Notes: generated by a model from the sequence alone, not told the origin. Positions 16,492 through 25,348 are shown, counted from the stretch's first letter. The stretch is DNA of 64,000 bases from Hymenobacter plasmatis (GCF_020711255.1 NZ_JAJFAW010000015.1:62001-126000); one strand, 5' to 3'. A program made the numbers and translations.

Positions 16492-18441
16492 GTGAAAGCA
16501 CTGCTACCCTTCCTTGCTGCACTGCCCCTGAGCAGCTTTCTATCCTTACACCCTGCAGCCCCGGCGCCTAAATACGCCGTGGCGGATATTCCAGCAACAT
16601 TGCAGGAGGGCGCGCACGCCGTGCTGCGGGCCGATGACGAGGTGGTAACCGTAAAATCGGCTGGGCGACTGGTGCACACCGTGCACCGGGTGATAACCGT
16701 GCTGGACCCTGCCGGCGACGATTTCGGCCGCCAAATGGTGAGCTACGACGCCCTCAACTCCCTGAGCTACCTGCGCGGGGCCGTGTATGATGCCGATGGC
16801 CGCCTGCTGCACCAGCTGCGGGCCGCCGAAATCCACGACCAGGGCATGGGCGACGCTGGCGGCAGCTTCATGACCGATATCCGCGTGCGCTACGCCGACC
16901 TGCGCCAGCCCCAGACGCCCTACACCGTTGAATTCGAATACGAAATCGTATCCGACAACACATTGTTTTACCCCGACTGGCAGCCTCAGGAAGAGGAAGG
17001 CCTGGCCGTGCAAAGCGCTACCCTGCGCGTAACCACGCCCACGGCCTTGCCCCTGCGCTACCAAGAGCGGGAGTTGCCGTCAGGTGCCGCCGTGGCCCAC
17101 ACCACCGCCAGCAGCCAGGAAATCTACGAGTGGAAATTGGCCAACCTGCCAGCCGCCGAAGACGAGGAAGCGGCCCCGCCGCTGTACTGTACCACGCCCA
17201 GGGTAGTGCTGGCCCCCAGCACCTTCGAGGTGCAAGGCCACAAGGGCACCGCCGCCAGCTGGCAAAGCTTCGGCCAGTGGAACTATGAGCTGAACGCTGG
17301 CCGCGACGTGCTCCCACCCGCCACGCTGGCCAAGGTAGCCGCTCTGGTAAAAGACGCCCCCGACGCCCGCACCCGGGCCCAGCGGGTATACGAAATGCTG
17401 CAAGGCAGCACCCGCTACATCTCGGTGCAGCTGGGCCTGGGCGGCTGGCAAACCTTCCCGGCCAGCTCCGTGGCCAGCAACGGCTACGGCGACTGCAAAG
17501 CCCTGAGCAACTACACCAAGGCGCTGCTGGCCGCTGCCGGCGTGCCTGCCTACGTAGCGCTGGTAGGCGCCGGCTCCGACCACCCCGACCTGCGCGCCGA
17601 CTTCCCCAGCTCGCAGTTCAACCACGCCATTGTGTGCGTGCCCATGGCCAAAGCCGGCCGCCCCGACACCCTGTGGCTGGAGTGCACCAGCCAAACGGAC
17701 GCTTTTGGCTACATGGGCAGCTTCACCGGCAACCGCCACGCGCTGCTGCTCACGCCCCAGGGCGGGCAGCTGGTGGCCACCCCCCGCTACGGCGCCGCCG
17801 AAAACCGCCGCGAACGCCGCATCGACCTGTACCTGGATGCCGTGGGCGGCGCCACCGCCACGGCCCGCACCCTGCGCACCGGCCAAGAGCAGGACCTCTA
17901 CGCCCAGCTGCTGCACGAGCTGGGCCCCGTAGAGCAGAAAAAGTACGTAACCGACCGGCTCAAGCTGCCCACCTTCGCCCTCACCAAATTCAACCTGGCC
18001 GCTACCGCCCCCGGCCCCACCCCGGGCGTAGTCGAAACCCTGGGGCTGACGCTGCCGGGCTTTGCCATGCCCAGCGGCAAGCGCGTGTTTGTGGCCCCCA
18101 ACCTACTGAGCCGCCTGCCCGCCCTGCCCGCGCAGGTGGGCGAGCGCCAGGCCGCCGTGTGGCTGCCCCACGCCAGCCTGCAAGCCGATACCGTGCGTCT
18201 GCACCTGCCGCTCGGCTTCCGGCCCGAAACCTTGCCCGCGGCTGTGCAGTTCAGCACCGCCTACGGCACCTACGCCAGCCAATACCAGGCCCTGCCCGAC
18301 GGCACGGTGCAGTATATCCGCCGGCTTGAGCTGAAACGCGCCCAAATGCCCCGCACCGCCTACGCCGGCTATTTGGACTTTCGCCGCAAAATCAGCCTTG
18401 CCGACAAGGCGCAGATTGTGCTGCTGAAAACGGAGAGCTGA
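16492..18441 (+). CDS. Exported DUF3857/transglutaminase-like protein (copy 3, catalytic triad kept)
   Basis: 649 residues from a GTG at 16492. That start is chosen because a signal peptide (VKALLPFLAALPLSSFLSL) begins there; an in-frame TTG at 16399 would add a non-signal leader. Domain order is as in copies 1 and 2 but identity is much lower. The transglutaminase site reads NGYGDCKALSNY (Cys335), with His378 in FNHAIVCVP and an acidic residue in WLECTSQTD (Glu397 or Asp403). The Cys-His-Asp triad therefore appears intact, unlike in the two preceding copies. It is probably periplasmic, acting as a protease, amidase or cross-linking enzyme on an unknown substrate. Confidence 0.8.
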   Translation: MKALLPFLAALPLSSFLSLHPAAPAPKYAVADIPATLQEGAHAVLRADDEVVTVKSAGRLVHTVHRVITVLDPAGDDFGRQMVSYDALNSLSYLRGAVYDADGRLLHQLRAAEIHDQGMGDAGGSFMTDIRVRYADLRQPQTPYTVEFEYEIVSDNTLFYPDWQPQEEEGLAVQSATLRVTTPTALPLRYQERELPSGAAVAHTTASSQEIYEWKLANLPAAEDEEAAPPLYCTTPRVVLAPSTFEVQGHKGTAASWQSFGQWNYELNAGRDVLPPATLAKVAALVKDAPDARTRAQRVYEMLQGSTRYISVQLGLGGWQTFPASSVASNGYGDCKALSNYTKALLAAAGVPAYVALVGAGSDHPDLRADFPSSQFNHAIVCVPMAKAGRPDTLWLECTSQTDAFGYMGSFTGNRHALLLTPQGGQLVATPRYGAAENRRERRIDLYLDAVGGATATARTLRTGQEQDLYAQLLHELGPVEQKKYVTDRLKLPTFALTKFNLAATAPGPTPGVVETLGLTLPGFAMPSGKRVFVAPNLLSRLPALPAQVGERQAAVWLPHASLQADTVRLHLPLGFRPETLPAAVQFSTAYGTYASQYQALPDGTVQYIRRLELKRAQMPRTAYAGYLDFRRKISLADKAQIVLLKTES

Positions 18442-18486
18442 GTTGAGTACCTTGTCAGCTCAATCTACCCTTTACAACTTCGCTTC

Positions 18487-18954
18487 ATGAGAAAAATCTT
18501 CCTTTTCGTTGGCACCTTGATGGGCATCACCACTGCGTCTTCGGCCCAAACCCAGCCCGTTGCACCCAGCACCGGCACCGCGCCCGTTATGGTTCAGCGG
18601 CTAAGACTGGGCGTAAATGATATCAACCCCGAGCAGCAGGCCGACCGGGAGGCTTCCACCATGGCCGGGCAGCTTTCCCTCAGCCCAGAGCAAACTACCC
18701 GGGTGCGGGCCGCCGCGCTGGTGCAGGCCCAGCAGCGGCTGGCCCTGCTCAAAAAGCATAATGCCACCAACGACCACGACGCCCTGAAAGGGGAAGACGT
18801 GGCTATCAACAACCAGTTTGAGAATGAGCTGAAAGCGACGCTCACCCCGACGCAATACGAGCGCCGGCTGATGATTCAGGCCCGTTATCGCAAAATCCGG
18901 GAGCAGGCCGACGCCAATGAGAAAGCCGGCATTCCGCCCGCCGTTCGCCCCTAA
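18487..18954 (+). CDS. Small exported helical protein of unknown function
   Basis: 155 residues from ATG 18487, with a signal peptide ending near SSAQTQP. The mature part is helical and charged (ADREASTMAGQLSLSPEQTTRVRAAALVQAQQRLALLKKH, then LTPTQYERRLMIQARYRKIREQ). The pattern of LSLSPEQ followed by LTPTQYE recalls small periplasmic Spy/CpxP-like or DUF4890-type proteins, but no family can be asserted. It starts 45 bases after copy 3 of the DUF3857 array and is followed by a strong terminator, so it is probably the last gene of that unit. Confidence 0.65.
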   Translation: MRKIFLFVGTLMGITTASSAQTQPVAPSTGTAPVMVQRLRLGVNDINPEQQADREASTMAGQLSLSPEQTTRVRAAALVQAQQRLALLKKHNATNDHDALKGEDVAINNQFENELKATLTPTQYERRLMIQARYRKIREQADANEKAGIPPAVRP

Positions 18955-18975
18955 CAAGGTTTGAATTAGCCCAAG

Positions 18976-19011
18976 AAAAGCCCCGGCCTCATTTAGAGCC
19001 GGGGCTTTTTG
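18976..19011 (+). terminator. Rho-independent terminator
   Basis: The arms aaaagccccggc and gccggggctttt pair around a 10-base loop and end in a T run. It closes the transcription unit that ends with the small exported protein. Confidence 0.85.
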
Positions 19012-19074
19012 CATTCTGAGCCAGCTACCCAAAGTCGGACAGGTTGCAGCACTTGAAATCACCAAGAAGGCCTA

Positions 19075-21282
19075 CTAAAACTTCACCCGTAGCTGCGCCT
19101 TCACCTCGCTGCGCAGGGCGCCCTGGATGGTTTCCAGGCCCGAGCCCACCGTTTGCTGGTGGCGGTAGCGGGTTTCGGCGTAGCGGAGCCAGAGCGTGAG
19201 GGAGCGGTTGAGGCGGATTTCGGCCAGGCCATATACGCGCGTGCCCTGGCCATAGAGCGCCGGCACCGACACGGCCAGCAGCACGTCGTGCTCATACACG
19301 TACTGGCGGGTGTCGTAGTCGTCGGCATCGAAGACGGCGTAGCGGGCCGTGAGCTTGAGGGTGCGGTTGAGCTGGTAGCTCACGTCCTGGGCCAGCACGT
19401 AGCCGCGCCGCCAAGCCAGGCCGGGGTCGTCGCGCAGGCGGGAGGCTTGCAGGCGGGTACGCAGCTCCAGGGCGGTGCTGGGGGCGGTGTTGTAGTACAG
19501 CAGCAGGCTCTGGCGCAGCTGCTCGCCGGGCAGCGGAATGGGCCGCACGACGTCATCGGAGGGCAGGTCGCGGGGCTTGAGGCGCTGGCGCAGCTGCAGG
19601 TAGAGCAGGCTGGTTTTGGAGGGCGTGTACGCCAGGCGCACCAAGGCATCGTGGCCGGCGGTGGGGGCGCTGGCCCGGTAGCGCAGCCACGGGAAGCGAA
19701 ACTGGTCGTAGTAGGCCGATACTTCCCAGCGGGCCACGGGGCGCACTTTCAGCCCGAAGTACACGCCGGATTCGTTGATGTTGCGGGTGTTTTCGCTGAA
19801 GGCATTCCCGTAGAGGGTGTGAAAATCGGCGTCGTAGTGCCGCACCAGCAGGGCCGCATCTACGGTGGGCCCCAGGCTGGCCAGCAGGCCGTTCACCGTG
19901 CCCAGACCGCCCCCGGTGCTGCGCGCCGTTTCGCCGAAGAGCAGCAGGTTGCGCCATACGTAGCTGTAGTTCAGGCTGAGGGCCAGGTTCTCCTTGCCGC
20001 TGAATTCGAAGCGGTTGTACGGCTCGGCCCGCTTGAGCAGCGGCGTGCCGTAGTGCGTAAACACGCCGGTGGCGCCCAGGGCCAGGTTGCCATCGCGGCT
20101 GGTGTAGCCCAGGTTGCCGCCCCCGATGGTTTCGGAAAGCTGGTGTCGGTTGGCTATTTCGGAGGCCGTGCGATGGAAGCCGGTGTAGAGCAGACCCGAG
20201 GTAAACTCATCAAATTGAGCCAACGAATCCTGCGCCTGCTGCAGGTTGGCATCCACATTCTTGTGCGACACAAACGCCGTGGCTTGTACCGTGGGCGCCA
20301 CCTGCACTGTGGCCGCCCCACCCCGGAAAAACGTGTTTTCGAGCAGCGACGCATACGCCCGTACGCCCACCGACGAGCGCCGCAGGGTCGTAATCGTCTC
20401 GGCGCCCTTGCCCACGCCCAGCCCCGACGACAGCAGCAAGCCTTGGCCAAATTGCAGCTGGTAGTCGCCCAGGGCCAGCGTTTTCAGACGCCCCCGCTCC
20501 TGCAGCAGCACGTGCGCCGACACGTAATCGGCCCCCAGCCGCCCGCTGCCGGGGTTCCAGCTCAACGGCTCGCCGGCGTCTTTTTCCAGCGAAAAGCCCA
20601 CGCTGAAATCCTTGGTGTGGCTCACCCGGTAGCGTATCAGCATTTTATCGGGCGAGCCAAGGTAGCGGGTGGTGGGCTGGCCGTGGTAGAGCGTGGGCGA
20701 CGTGTAGCCTTGGCGCTCCTGCAGCACCCGCTCATAGCGCAGGTACAGGGCGTTGTTGTCTTCGCGGGCTATGCGCTGCCAGAGCGAGCCGCGGGCAGCG
20801 TTTAGGTTGCTGCTCTGGACGCTCACAAAGGGCAGAATGCGCGAGATAGTGCGCAGGTCGTAACCCTCGATGCTTTGCAGCTCATACACGCTGAGCAGGT
20901 CGCCGTTGGCCTGGCGGTGGAGCAGCAAGGTGGTTATCTGGTTTTCATTCAAGAGCAGCAGCGCCCGCAGCTCTTCCCGCGTCGCGGTATTGAGGTTGAT
21001 GGGCGTCTGGTAGTACTGCAGCAGCGTTTCGTACAAGTCCTCGTAAGGCACTTGGTCCGACTGTATTTCAGCAAACAGCTCCTGAGTGAGGCGGTCCAAA
21101 TCGGGTGGACGGCGGGTGTAGTCCTGAGCTGAAGCTTCAGTGGCTGCCAATAGATTCAACAGTATTAGCAACAGTGCCAAGCAGCGCCTGGAATTTAGGC
21201 ACAGCCCTGTTCCAATCGTTCGAAGTTGTGAAGCGACTCCCAACGCAGCCAACCATGGCACTACTGCGCTTTCTGCCCCCAT
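19075..21282 (-). CDS. Exported helix-hairpin-helix protein with probable outer membrane barrel
   Basis: 735 residues from the ATG at 21282. A hydrophobic signal segment lies unusually late (about 34-50, CLALLLILLNLLAATEASA), which suggests the true start may be downstream at a non-ATG codon. Residues 95-155 form ComEA-like tandem helix-hairpin-helix motifs (INLNTATREELRALLLL ... ANGDLLSVYELQSIEGYDLRTISRIL). The rest (about 170-735) is rich in alternating beta strands, with an aromatic-containing end (EVKAQLRVKF) like an outer membrane barrel. The combination puts a DNA-binding type motif outside the cytoplasm. The gene overlaps the upstream PorV-like gene by 22 bases. Function is unknown. 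Confidence 0.7.
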   Translation of the reverse strand: MGAESAVVPWLAALGVASQLRTIGTGLCLNSRRCLALLLILLNLLAATEASAQDYTRRPPDLDRLTQELFAEIQSDQVPYEDLYETLLQYYQTPINLNTATREELRALLLLNENQITTLLLHRQANGDLLSVYELQSIEGYDLRTISRILPFVSVQSSNLNAARGSLWQRIAREDNNALYLRYERVLQERQGYTSPTLYHGQPTTRYLGSPDKMLIRYRVSHTKDFSVGFSLEKDAGEPLSWNPGSGRLGADYVSAHVLLQERGRLKTLALGDYQLQFGQGLLLSSGLGVGKGAETITTLRRSSVGVRAYASLLENTFFRGGAATVQVAPTVQATAFVSHKNVDANLQQAQDSLAQFDEFTSGLLYTGFHRTASEIANRHQLSETIGGGNLGYTSRDGNLALGATGVFTHYGTPLLKRAEPYNRFEFSGKENLALSLNYSYVWRNLLLFGETARSTGGGLGTVNGLLASLGPTVDAALLVRHYDADFHTLYGNAFSENTRNINESGVYFGLKVRPVARWEVSAYYDQFRFPWLRYRASAPTAGHDALVRLAYTPSKTSLLYLQLRQRLKPRDLPSDDVVRPIPLPGEQLRQSLLLYYNTAPSTALELRTRLQASRLRDDPGLAWRRGYVLAQDVSYQLNRTLKLTARYAVFDADDYDTRQYVYEHDVLLAVSVPALYGQGTRVYGLAEIRLNRSLTLWLRYAETRYRHQQTVGSGLETIQGALRSEVKAQLRVKF

Positions 21283-22199
21283 GACTTGGAAACGCTTAAA
21301 TGCTGGCTAAATCCTAAGGCCTGTTGAAACGCGGCTGCGTAGTCAATATGAAATGCGCCGGCCAGCACGCCGATGCCAGCACTGGCCTGCTCGGTGAGCG
21401 AAGCCAGACCCAGCCGCGCCGCCAGTACGGGCACCGGGCGGTACTCCAAGCCCACCTTGAAATTGGCGGCGCGTTCCACGTCTTTTTCGGTTTCGACGAC
21501 TAGCAGCACCTGGGAGCTGGGGCGGTAGGCCAGGCCGGCTTTGAGCACGGTAGGCACCCGCTCGTCTTGGTAGCTGGCCAGCTTGGTTTGGCCCAGGTTG
21601 TAGAGCAAAGCCCCGAAACTCAGCCGCTGGGGCACTACTTCAATCTGCCCGCCCAGCGTGCCCAGCACCACGCGCCGGCTACCTAAGCCTTCGATGGTCA
21701 CCTGCAGCACGTCGAGGCGGCCGCCCAGGCTGATTTGCCCGAACCGGTAGCCGTAGCCTGCCCCCACCCGCGTTTCGTTGTAGAGCTGGCCACCGAAGCG
21801 CTGGGCTTCGAAAGCCACCACCCCGTTGCGGGCCCAGGCGGCTTGGGCCGGCGCTGCCACGGCCTGCGTTGGGCTGGCCCCATCCGCCGCGGCCACCGCC
21901 CCAAGGGGCCGGCCCAGCGGCAGGGCCGCGGTGAGCGCGCCCACGTTGAGGGCAGCGCTGAAGTAGCGGTTCTCGGCATAAAAGCCGACGGTGGGCTGCT
22001 GAATCTCACCCAGCCCGGCCACGTTGTTGCCCATGCTCCAGACTTCGCCGGCAAGGGCTACCGAGGCATTGCCGAGCGCGGCAGCCCGGGCGCCCCGCAC
22101 CCCGGGGCCCGCCCCCTGAGCCAATGCCGAAGCGACTGGCCAACAGGCAAGAAGCCCAAATAAAATAAGCAAAGAACAACGTGGTAGAAAGTGTAGCAT
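21261..22199 (-). CDS. PorV/PorQ-like outer membrane barrel protein
   Basis: 312 residues from the ATG at 22199, with a signal peptide ending in SALAQG. The mature N-terminus GVRGARAAALGNASVALAGEVWSMGNNVAGL matches the start of the PorV/PorQ (UPF0164) barrel family, in which the GNASVA...NNPAGLA pattern marks FadL-like barrels. Repeated beta strands fill the remainder. PorV and PorQ proteins carry cargo in type IX secretion, while other members have no known role. The gene lies directly upstream of, and overlaps, the exported helix-hairpin-helix protein, so the two are probably made together. Confidence 0.7.
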   Translation of the reverse strand: MLHFLPRCSLLILFGLLACWPVASALAQGAGPGVRGARAAALGNASVALAGEVWSMGNNVAGLGEIQQPTVGFYAENRYFSAALNVGALTAALPLGRPLGAVAAADGASPTQAVAAPAQAAWARNGVVAFEAQRFGGQLYNETRVGAGYGYRFGQISLGGRLDVLQVTIEGLGSRRVVLGTLGGQIEVVPQRLSFGALLYNLGQTKLASYQDERVPTVLKAGLAYRPSSQVLLVVETEKDVERAANFKVGLEYRPVPVLAARLGLASLTEQASAGIGVLAGAFHIDYAAAFQQALGFSQHLSVSKSWGQKAQ

Positions 22200-22307
22200 A
22201 AGGGGAAGGTAATATTGCCATGGTTAATGGCTGAGGGGAGCGGCAGAAATTATTTTGCCGCGCTTTTTGGTTAGGTATTGCGGCACCACTGCCGAACTTG
22301 CCTCCTT

Positions 22308-23042
22308 ATGCCCCGCTCCTTCTCTGCCGCGCCCCGCCGCGAAAGCCTTCTTTATCGCAACCAGCCGCTTAGCTACACCCTCGTTTTCCGGTCGCGGCGC
22401 ACTATTGGCTTCGCCGTGAAGCCCGATGGCAGCGTGCACGTAACCGCCCCCGCCGGCACCTCGCCCGAATGGGTAGCCCAACAAGTCCTGAAAAAAGCTG
22501 ACTGGATTCTCAAGCACCAGGCTGCCTTTGCCAGCCGCCCGGCCCCCGCGCCCTCCCGCCGCTTCGAGGCCGGCAGCATTCACTATTATCAGGGCCGGCC
22601 CTACGCGCTGCGATTCGCCCAGGCCGGCCGAATGGCAGTGACCGTCGTGGCCGATGAGCTGGTGATATCCTCCCCTGCGCCCCTCACACCCGCCCAGACC
22701 GAGGCCCTGCTCCACGCTTGGTACGCCCGCCAAGCCGCGCCCCACTTTGCCGATTCCTTGGAGCGGGTGTGGCCCCGCTTCGCCGAGTTCAACCTCGTTC
22801 GGCCCACCCTGGCCGTGCGCCACATGCGCACCCGCTGGGGCAGCTGCACCCCGCGCACCGCTCGCATCCGCCTCAGCCCGGAGCTCATCCGGGCCCGCCC
22901 CGAGTGCCTCGACTACGTGCTGTTGCACGAGTGCTGCCACCTGCTGGTATGCGACCATTCCAAGGCTTTCTACGACCTGCAGACTCGCTTAATGCCCGAT
23001 TGGGAAAAGTGGAAAGTGGAGCTTAACGCGCTGCCGAAATAG
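22308..23042 (+). CDS. YgjP/WLM-type metallopeptidase (DUF45)
   Basis: 244 residues from ATG 22308. Near the C-terminus it has RHMRTRWGSC, the conserved strand and turn of the YgjP family. Then comes a metal-binding HECCH at 207-211 with a third ligand at His217 in CDHSKAF. This is the HExxH-x5-H layout of the family, with two cysteines in the middle of the motif. It has no signal peptide, so it is probably cytoplasmic. Cellular substrates are not known; some members lie beside restriction or DNA-processing genes, which is not the case here. Confidence 0.8.
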   Translation: MPRSFSAAPRRESLLYRNQPLSYTLVFRSRRTIGFAVKPDGSVHVTAPAGTSPEWVAQQVLKKADWILKHQAAFASRPAPAPSRRFEAGSIHYYQGRPYALRFAQAGRMAVTVVADELVISSPAPLTPAQTEALLHAWYARQAAPHFADSLERVWPRFAEFNLVRPTLAVRHMRTRWGSCTPRTARIRLSPELIRARPECLDYVLLHECCHLLVCDHSKAFYDLQTRLMPDWEKWKVELNALPK

Positions 23043-23113
23043 CGGCCGTTCATTCTATTTTCCTTTAGCCCAAAAGGAAATCATCGGCCGCTGGCCTTCC
23101 CACCCTCCCGCTC

Positions 23114-23335
23114 ATGTCCCGGCTATTTAGCGCCCTTTTTCTTGGCTTGGTGTGGTTTTACCGCCATTTCATCTCGCCGCTCACGCCGGCCAGCTGCCGC
23201 TACTCACCCACCTGCTCGGCGTATGCGGCCCAGGCCATCACCAAGTACGGGCCGTGGCGCGGCGGGCGCCTGGCGTTGCGGCGCATTGCCAGCTGCCACC
23301 CGTGGGGCGGCCACGGCTTCGACCCCGTACCATAG
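23114..23335 (+). CDS. yidD: YidD membrane protein insertion efficiency factor
   Basis: 73 residues from ATG 23114, the typical length. The family pattern is complete: FYRHFISPLTPASCRYSPTCSAYAAQAITKYG, then GGRLALRRIASCHPWGGHGFDPVP, with the three conserved cysteines. YidD is a small inner-membrane-associated protein that assists YidC-mediated insertion. In many genomes it sits with rnpA-yidC; here it is separate, between a metallopeptidase and a lipoprotein. Confidence 0.93.
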   Translation: MSRLFSALFLGLVWFYRHFISPLTPASCRYSPTCSAYAAQAITKYGPWRGGRLALRRIASCHPWGGHGFDPVP

Positions 23336-23384
23336 CCCAGCAGTTGCGTATAGGCTGGGTCAACCTTCTGCTTAACTCTTTCTA

Positions 23385-24272
23385 ATGCGCTTTATTCCGT
23401 TGTTACCGGCTGCCCTTGCCATATTACTCACGGCCTCTTGCTCGGAGGCTCAGTCCGACAAATCCAGTGCCTCCAGCAAGGTGAAAGGCGGCGACCGCCG
23501 CAAAGACAAAGACGCGGCCGCGGCAATTGCCGGCCTGCACCGGGTGGGCTCCATCAAAAACGTGGTACCCGAAAGCTCGGGCCTGGCCCCCGCCGAAACC
23601 AGCCAGCACTACTACAGCTTCGGCGACGACGGCAACTCCTCCAACCTCTACGAAATCACTAGCGAAGGCAAACTGGTGCGCACCATCGACGTCAACGCGC
23701 CCAACATCGACTGGGAAAGCCTGAGCCGCGACCCGCAGGGCAACTACTACATTGGCGACTGCGGCAACAACGAAAGCACGCGCCGCGACCTCGCCATCTA
23801 CCGCGTGCGGTTGGATAACCCCAAGCAAGTCGGCAAAATCAGCTTCTCCTACCCCGACCAAAGCGAATTCCCGCCCAAGAAAAAGCAGCGCAACTTCGAC
23901 TGCGAAGCCAGCCTTTGGCACGACGGCAAAGTGTGGCTCTTTACCAAAGACCGGGCCCAGGAAAGCACCAGCAAGGTATACACCGTGCCCGACCAGCCCG
24001 GCGACTACACGGCCAAGCTGGTAACCAAACTGGCCATTCCCGGCGAAGTAACCGATGCCGCGCTGCGCTCCGACGGCCGCCGCCTGGTGCTGCTGGGTCG
24101 TGGCGAGCTGTTTATCCTGGACGGCAACACCTGGGCCGACATCCTCAAAGCGACGCCCCGCCGCGTCGACCTCACCGGCGCCGGCCAAACCGAAGGCGCC
24201 GCCTTCAAAGACGACAACACCTTGCTCATCACCACCGAGCAAGGCGGCTTGTTTGAGTTTACGCTGCCCTAG
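23385..24272 (+). CDS. Lipoprotein with predicted beta-propeller fold
   Basis: 295 residues from ATG 23385. The signal peptide ends in a lipobox (LLTASC, Cys19). A charged low-complexity linker follows (GGDRRKDKDAAAA). The remainder has repeated strands such as LYEITSEGKLVRTIDV, GNYYIGDCGNN, VWLFTKDRA, RLVLLGRGELFIL and LLITTEQGGLFEFTLP, which resemble blades of a propeller seen in SMP-30-like or SdiA-regulated-like proteins. No catalytic motif was identified. It is probably attached to the outer membrane. Confidence 0.65.
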   Translation: MRFIPLLPAALAILLTASCSEAQSDKSSASSKVKGGDRRKDKDAAAAIAGLHRVGSIKNVVPESSGLAPAETSQHYYSFGDDGNSSNLYEITSEGKLVRTIDVNAPNIDWESLSRDPQGNYYIGDCGNNESTRRDLAIYRVRLDNPKQVGKISFSYPDQSEFPPKKKQRNFDCEASLWHDGKVWLFTKDRAQESTSKVYTVPDQPGDYTAKLVTKLAIPGEVTDAALRSDGRRLVLLGRGELFILDGNTWADILKATPRRVDLTGAGQTEGAAFKDDNTLLITTEQGGLFEFTLP

Positions 24273-24286
24273 CGGCCAACAGCTGT

Positions 24287-24371
24287 AAACCAGACGCCTC
24301 CGGTGCCCTCACTGCTTGAATCTTCCCTAAGGGGTAGTACAAGAGGCGAGGGCGCCGGGGGCGTTTGGTTT
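24287..24371. terminator. Long imperfect inverted repeat between convergent genes
   Basis: The 24-base arms (24287-24310 and 24348-24371) pair with three mismatches that would be tolerated as G-U in RNA. The loop is about 37 bases with its own short stem. It lies between the convergent lipoprotein and lgt genes. It probably terminates transcription, although a T run is not prominent. Confidence 0.5.
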
Positions 24372-24389
24372 AACTGGTAATGGCGAGGC

Positions 24390-25316
24390 TTATTTCCGCA
24401 GTTCCCGAGGCTGGGTCACGCTTGCGCTTGGCAGCGGGCCACTGCCGGGCAGGGTCACCGGGTCGCCCTCTTTGCCCAAGTCGCGCGGTGCGTAGCCATA
24501 TGGGTTCTTGGGGTCCTTGCCGGCCCGCCACAGCACCCAGATACCGACAAGAATCAGGGGAATGCTCAGCAACTGGCCCTGGTTGAACAAGTGGCCGTTC
24601 TCAAACGCCACCTGGTTCTCCTTCAGGTACTCGCCCAGAAAGCGCTGCGTGAACAGCAGCACCACAAACAGTCCAAAGAGCTGCCCGCGGGGCGTGCGCT
24701 CCTTGGTGCGGTTCCACATAGAATAGAGCAGGATGAGCAGAAAAATGCAGAACAGCGCCTCGTAAATCTGGGTGGGGTGCCGCGGCACGGCCACGCCCTG
24801 AATCAGGTGCTCGGTGTCGCGCGGAAAGATGAAGGCCCACGGCACGTTGGTGGGCTTGCCCACGATTTCCGAGTTCATCAGATTACCGGTCCGGATGCAG
24901 GCGCCGCCCAGCGCCACCACTATCACAATGCGGTCGAGCACCCACAGGTAATCGAACTTGTTGTTGCGGGCAAACAGCCAGCAGGCCAGCAAGATGCCGA
25001 TGGTAGCGCCGTGGCTGGCCAGGCCGCCCTGCCAGATTTTGAACACCACCATGGGGTCGGCCATCAGCGCATCAAAATCATAGAAGAGCATGTGCCCCAG
25101 CCGGGCGCCCACAATGGTGCCAATCAGCATGTAAATGGTAATCACGTCGACCCACTGCGGCGACACCCGCTCCGAACGGTAGATGTGCGTGAGCAGGAAC
25201 GTGCCAATCACAAAGGGCAGCATGAAAAACAGCCCGTACCAGCGCAACGTGATTGGCCCGAGATGGGCAATGATGGGATTGACGTTCCAGTAAATGGCAG
25301 CGAGGAAAGGCAGCAT
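24390..25316 (-). CDS. lgt: Prolipoprotein diacylglyceryl transferase
   Basis: 308 residues from the ATG at 25316. This start is supported by a TACCTTTG promoter box at 25341-25348; the in-frame TTG at 25343 lies inside that box. Lgt attaches diacylglycerol to the lipobox cysteine of prelipoproteins in the inner membrane. Family features include ITLRWYGLFF near the start, GGLASHGATIGI, and the signature GACIRTGNLMNSEIVGKPT with its essential Arg. About seven membrane helices are apparent. The C-terminal 40 residues form a polar cytoplasmic tail. Confidence 0.93.
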   Translation of the reverse strand: MLPFLAAIYWNVNPIIAHLGPITLRWYGLFFMLPFVIGTFLLTHIYRSERVSPQWVDVITIYMLIGTIVGARLGHMLFYDFDALMADPMVVFKIWQGGLASHGATIGILLACWLFARNNKFDYLWVLDRIVIVVALGGACIRTGNLMNSEIVGKPTNVPWAFIFPRDTEHLIQGVAVPRHPTQIYEALFCIFLLILLYSMWNRTKERTPRGQLFGLFVVLLFTQRFLGEYLKENQVAFENGHLFNQGQLLSIPLILVGIWVLWRAGKDPKNPYGYAPRDLGKEGDPVTLPGSGPLPSASVTQPRELRK

Positions 25317-25340
25317 GCAGTACAGAAATGAGGTGCGCCC

Positions 25341-25348
25341 CAAAGGTA
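25341..25348 (-). promoter_or_regulatory. Bacteroidota promoter -7 box TACCTTTG for lgt
   Basis: A perfect match to TAnnTTTG, 24 bases before the lgt ATG. It decides against the TTG start at 25343. Confidence 0.65.

Noticed and set aside
19153..20805. Long plus-strand reading frame (550 codons) opposite the helix-hairpin-helix gene
   Set aside because: It mirrors the codon-position GC bias of the real minus-strand gene, has no signal peptide, domain or promoter, and reads as low-complexity His/Gln/Gly-rich sequence.
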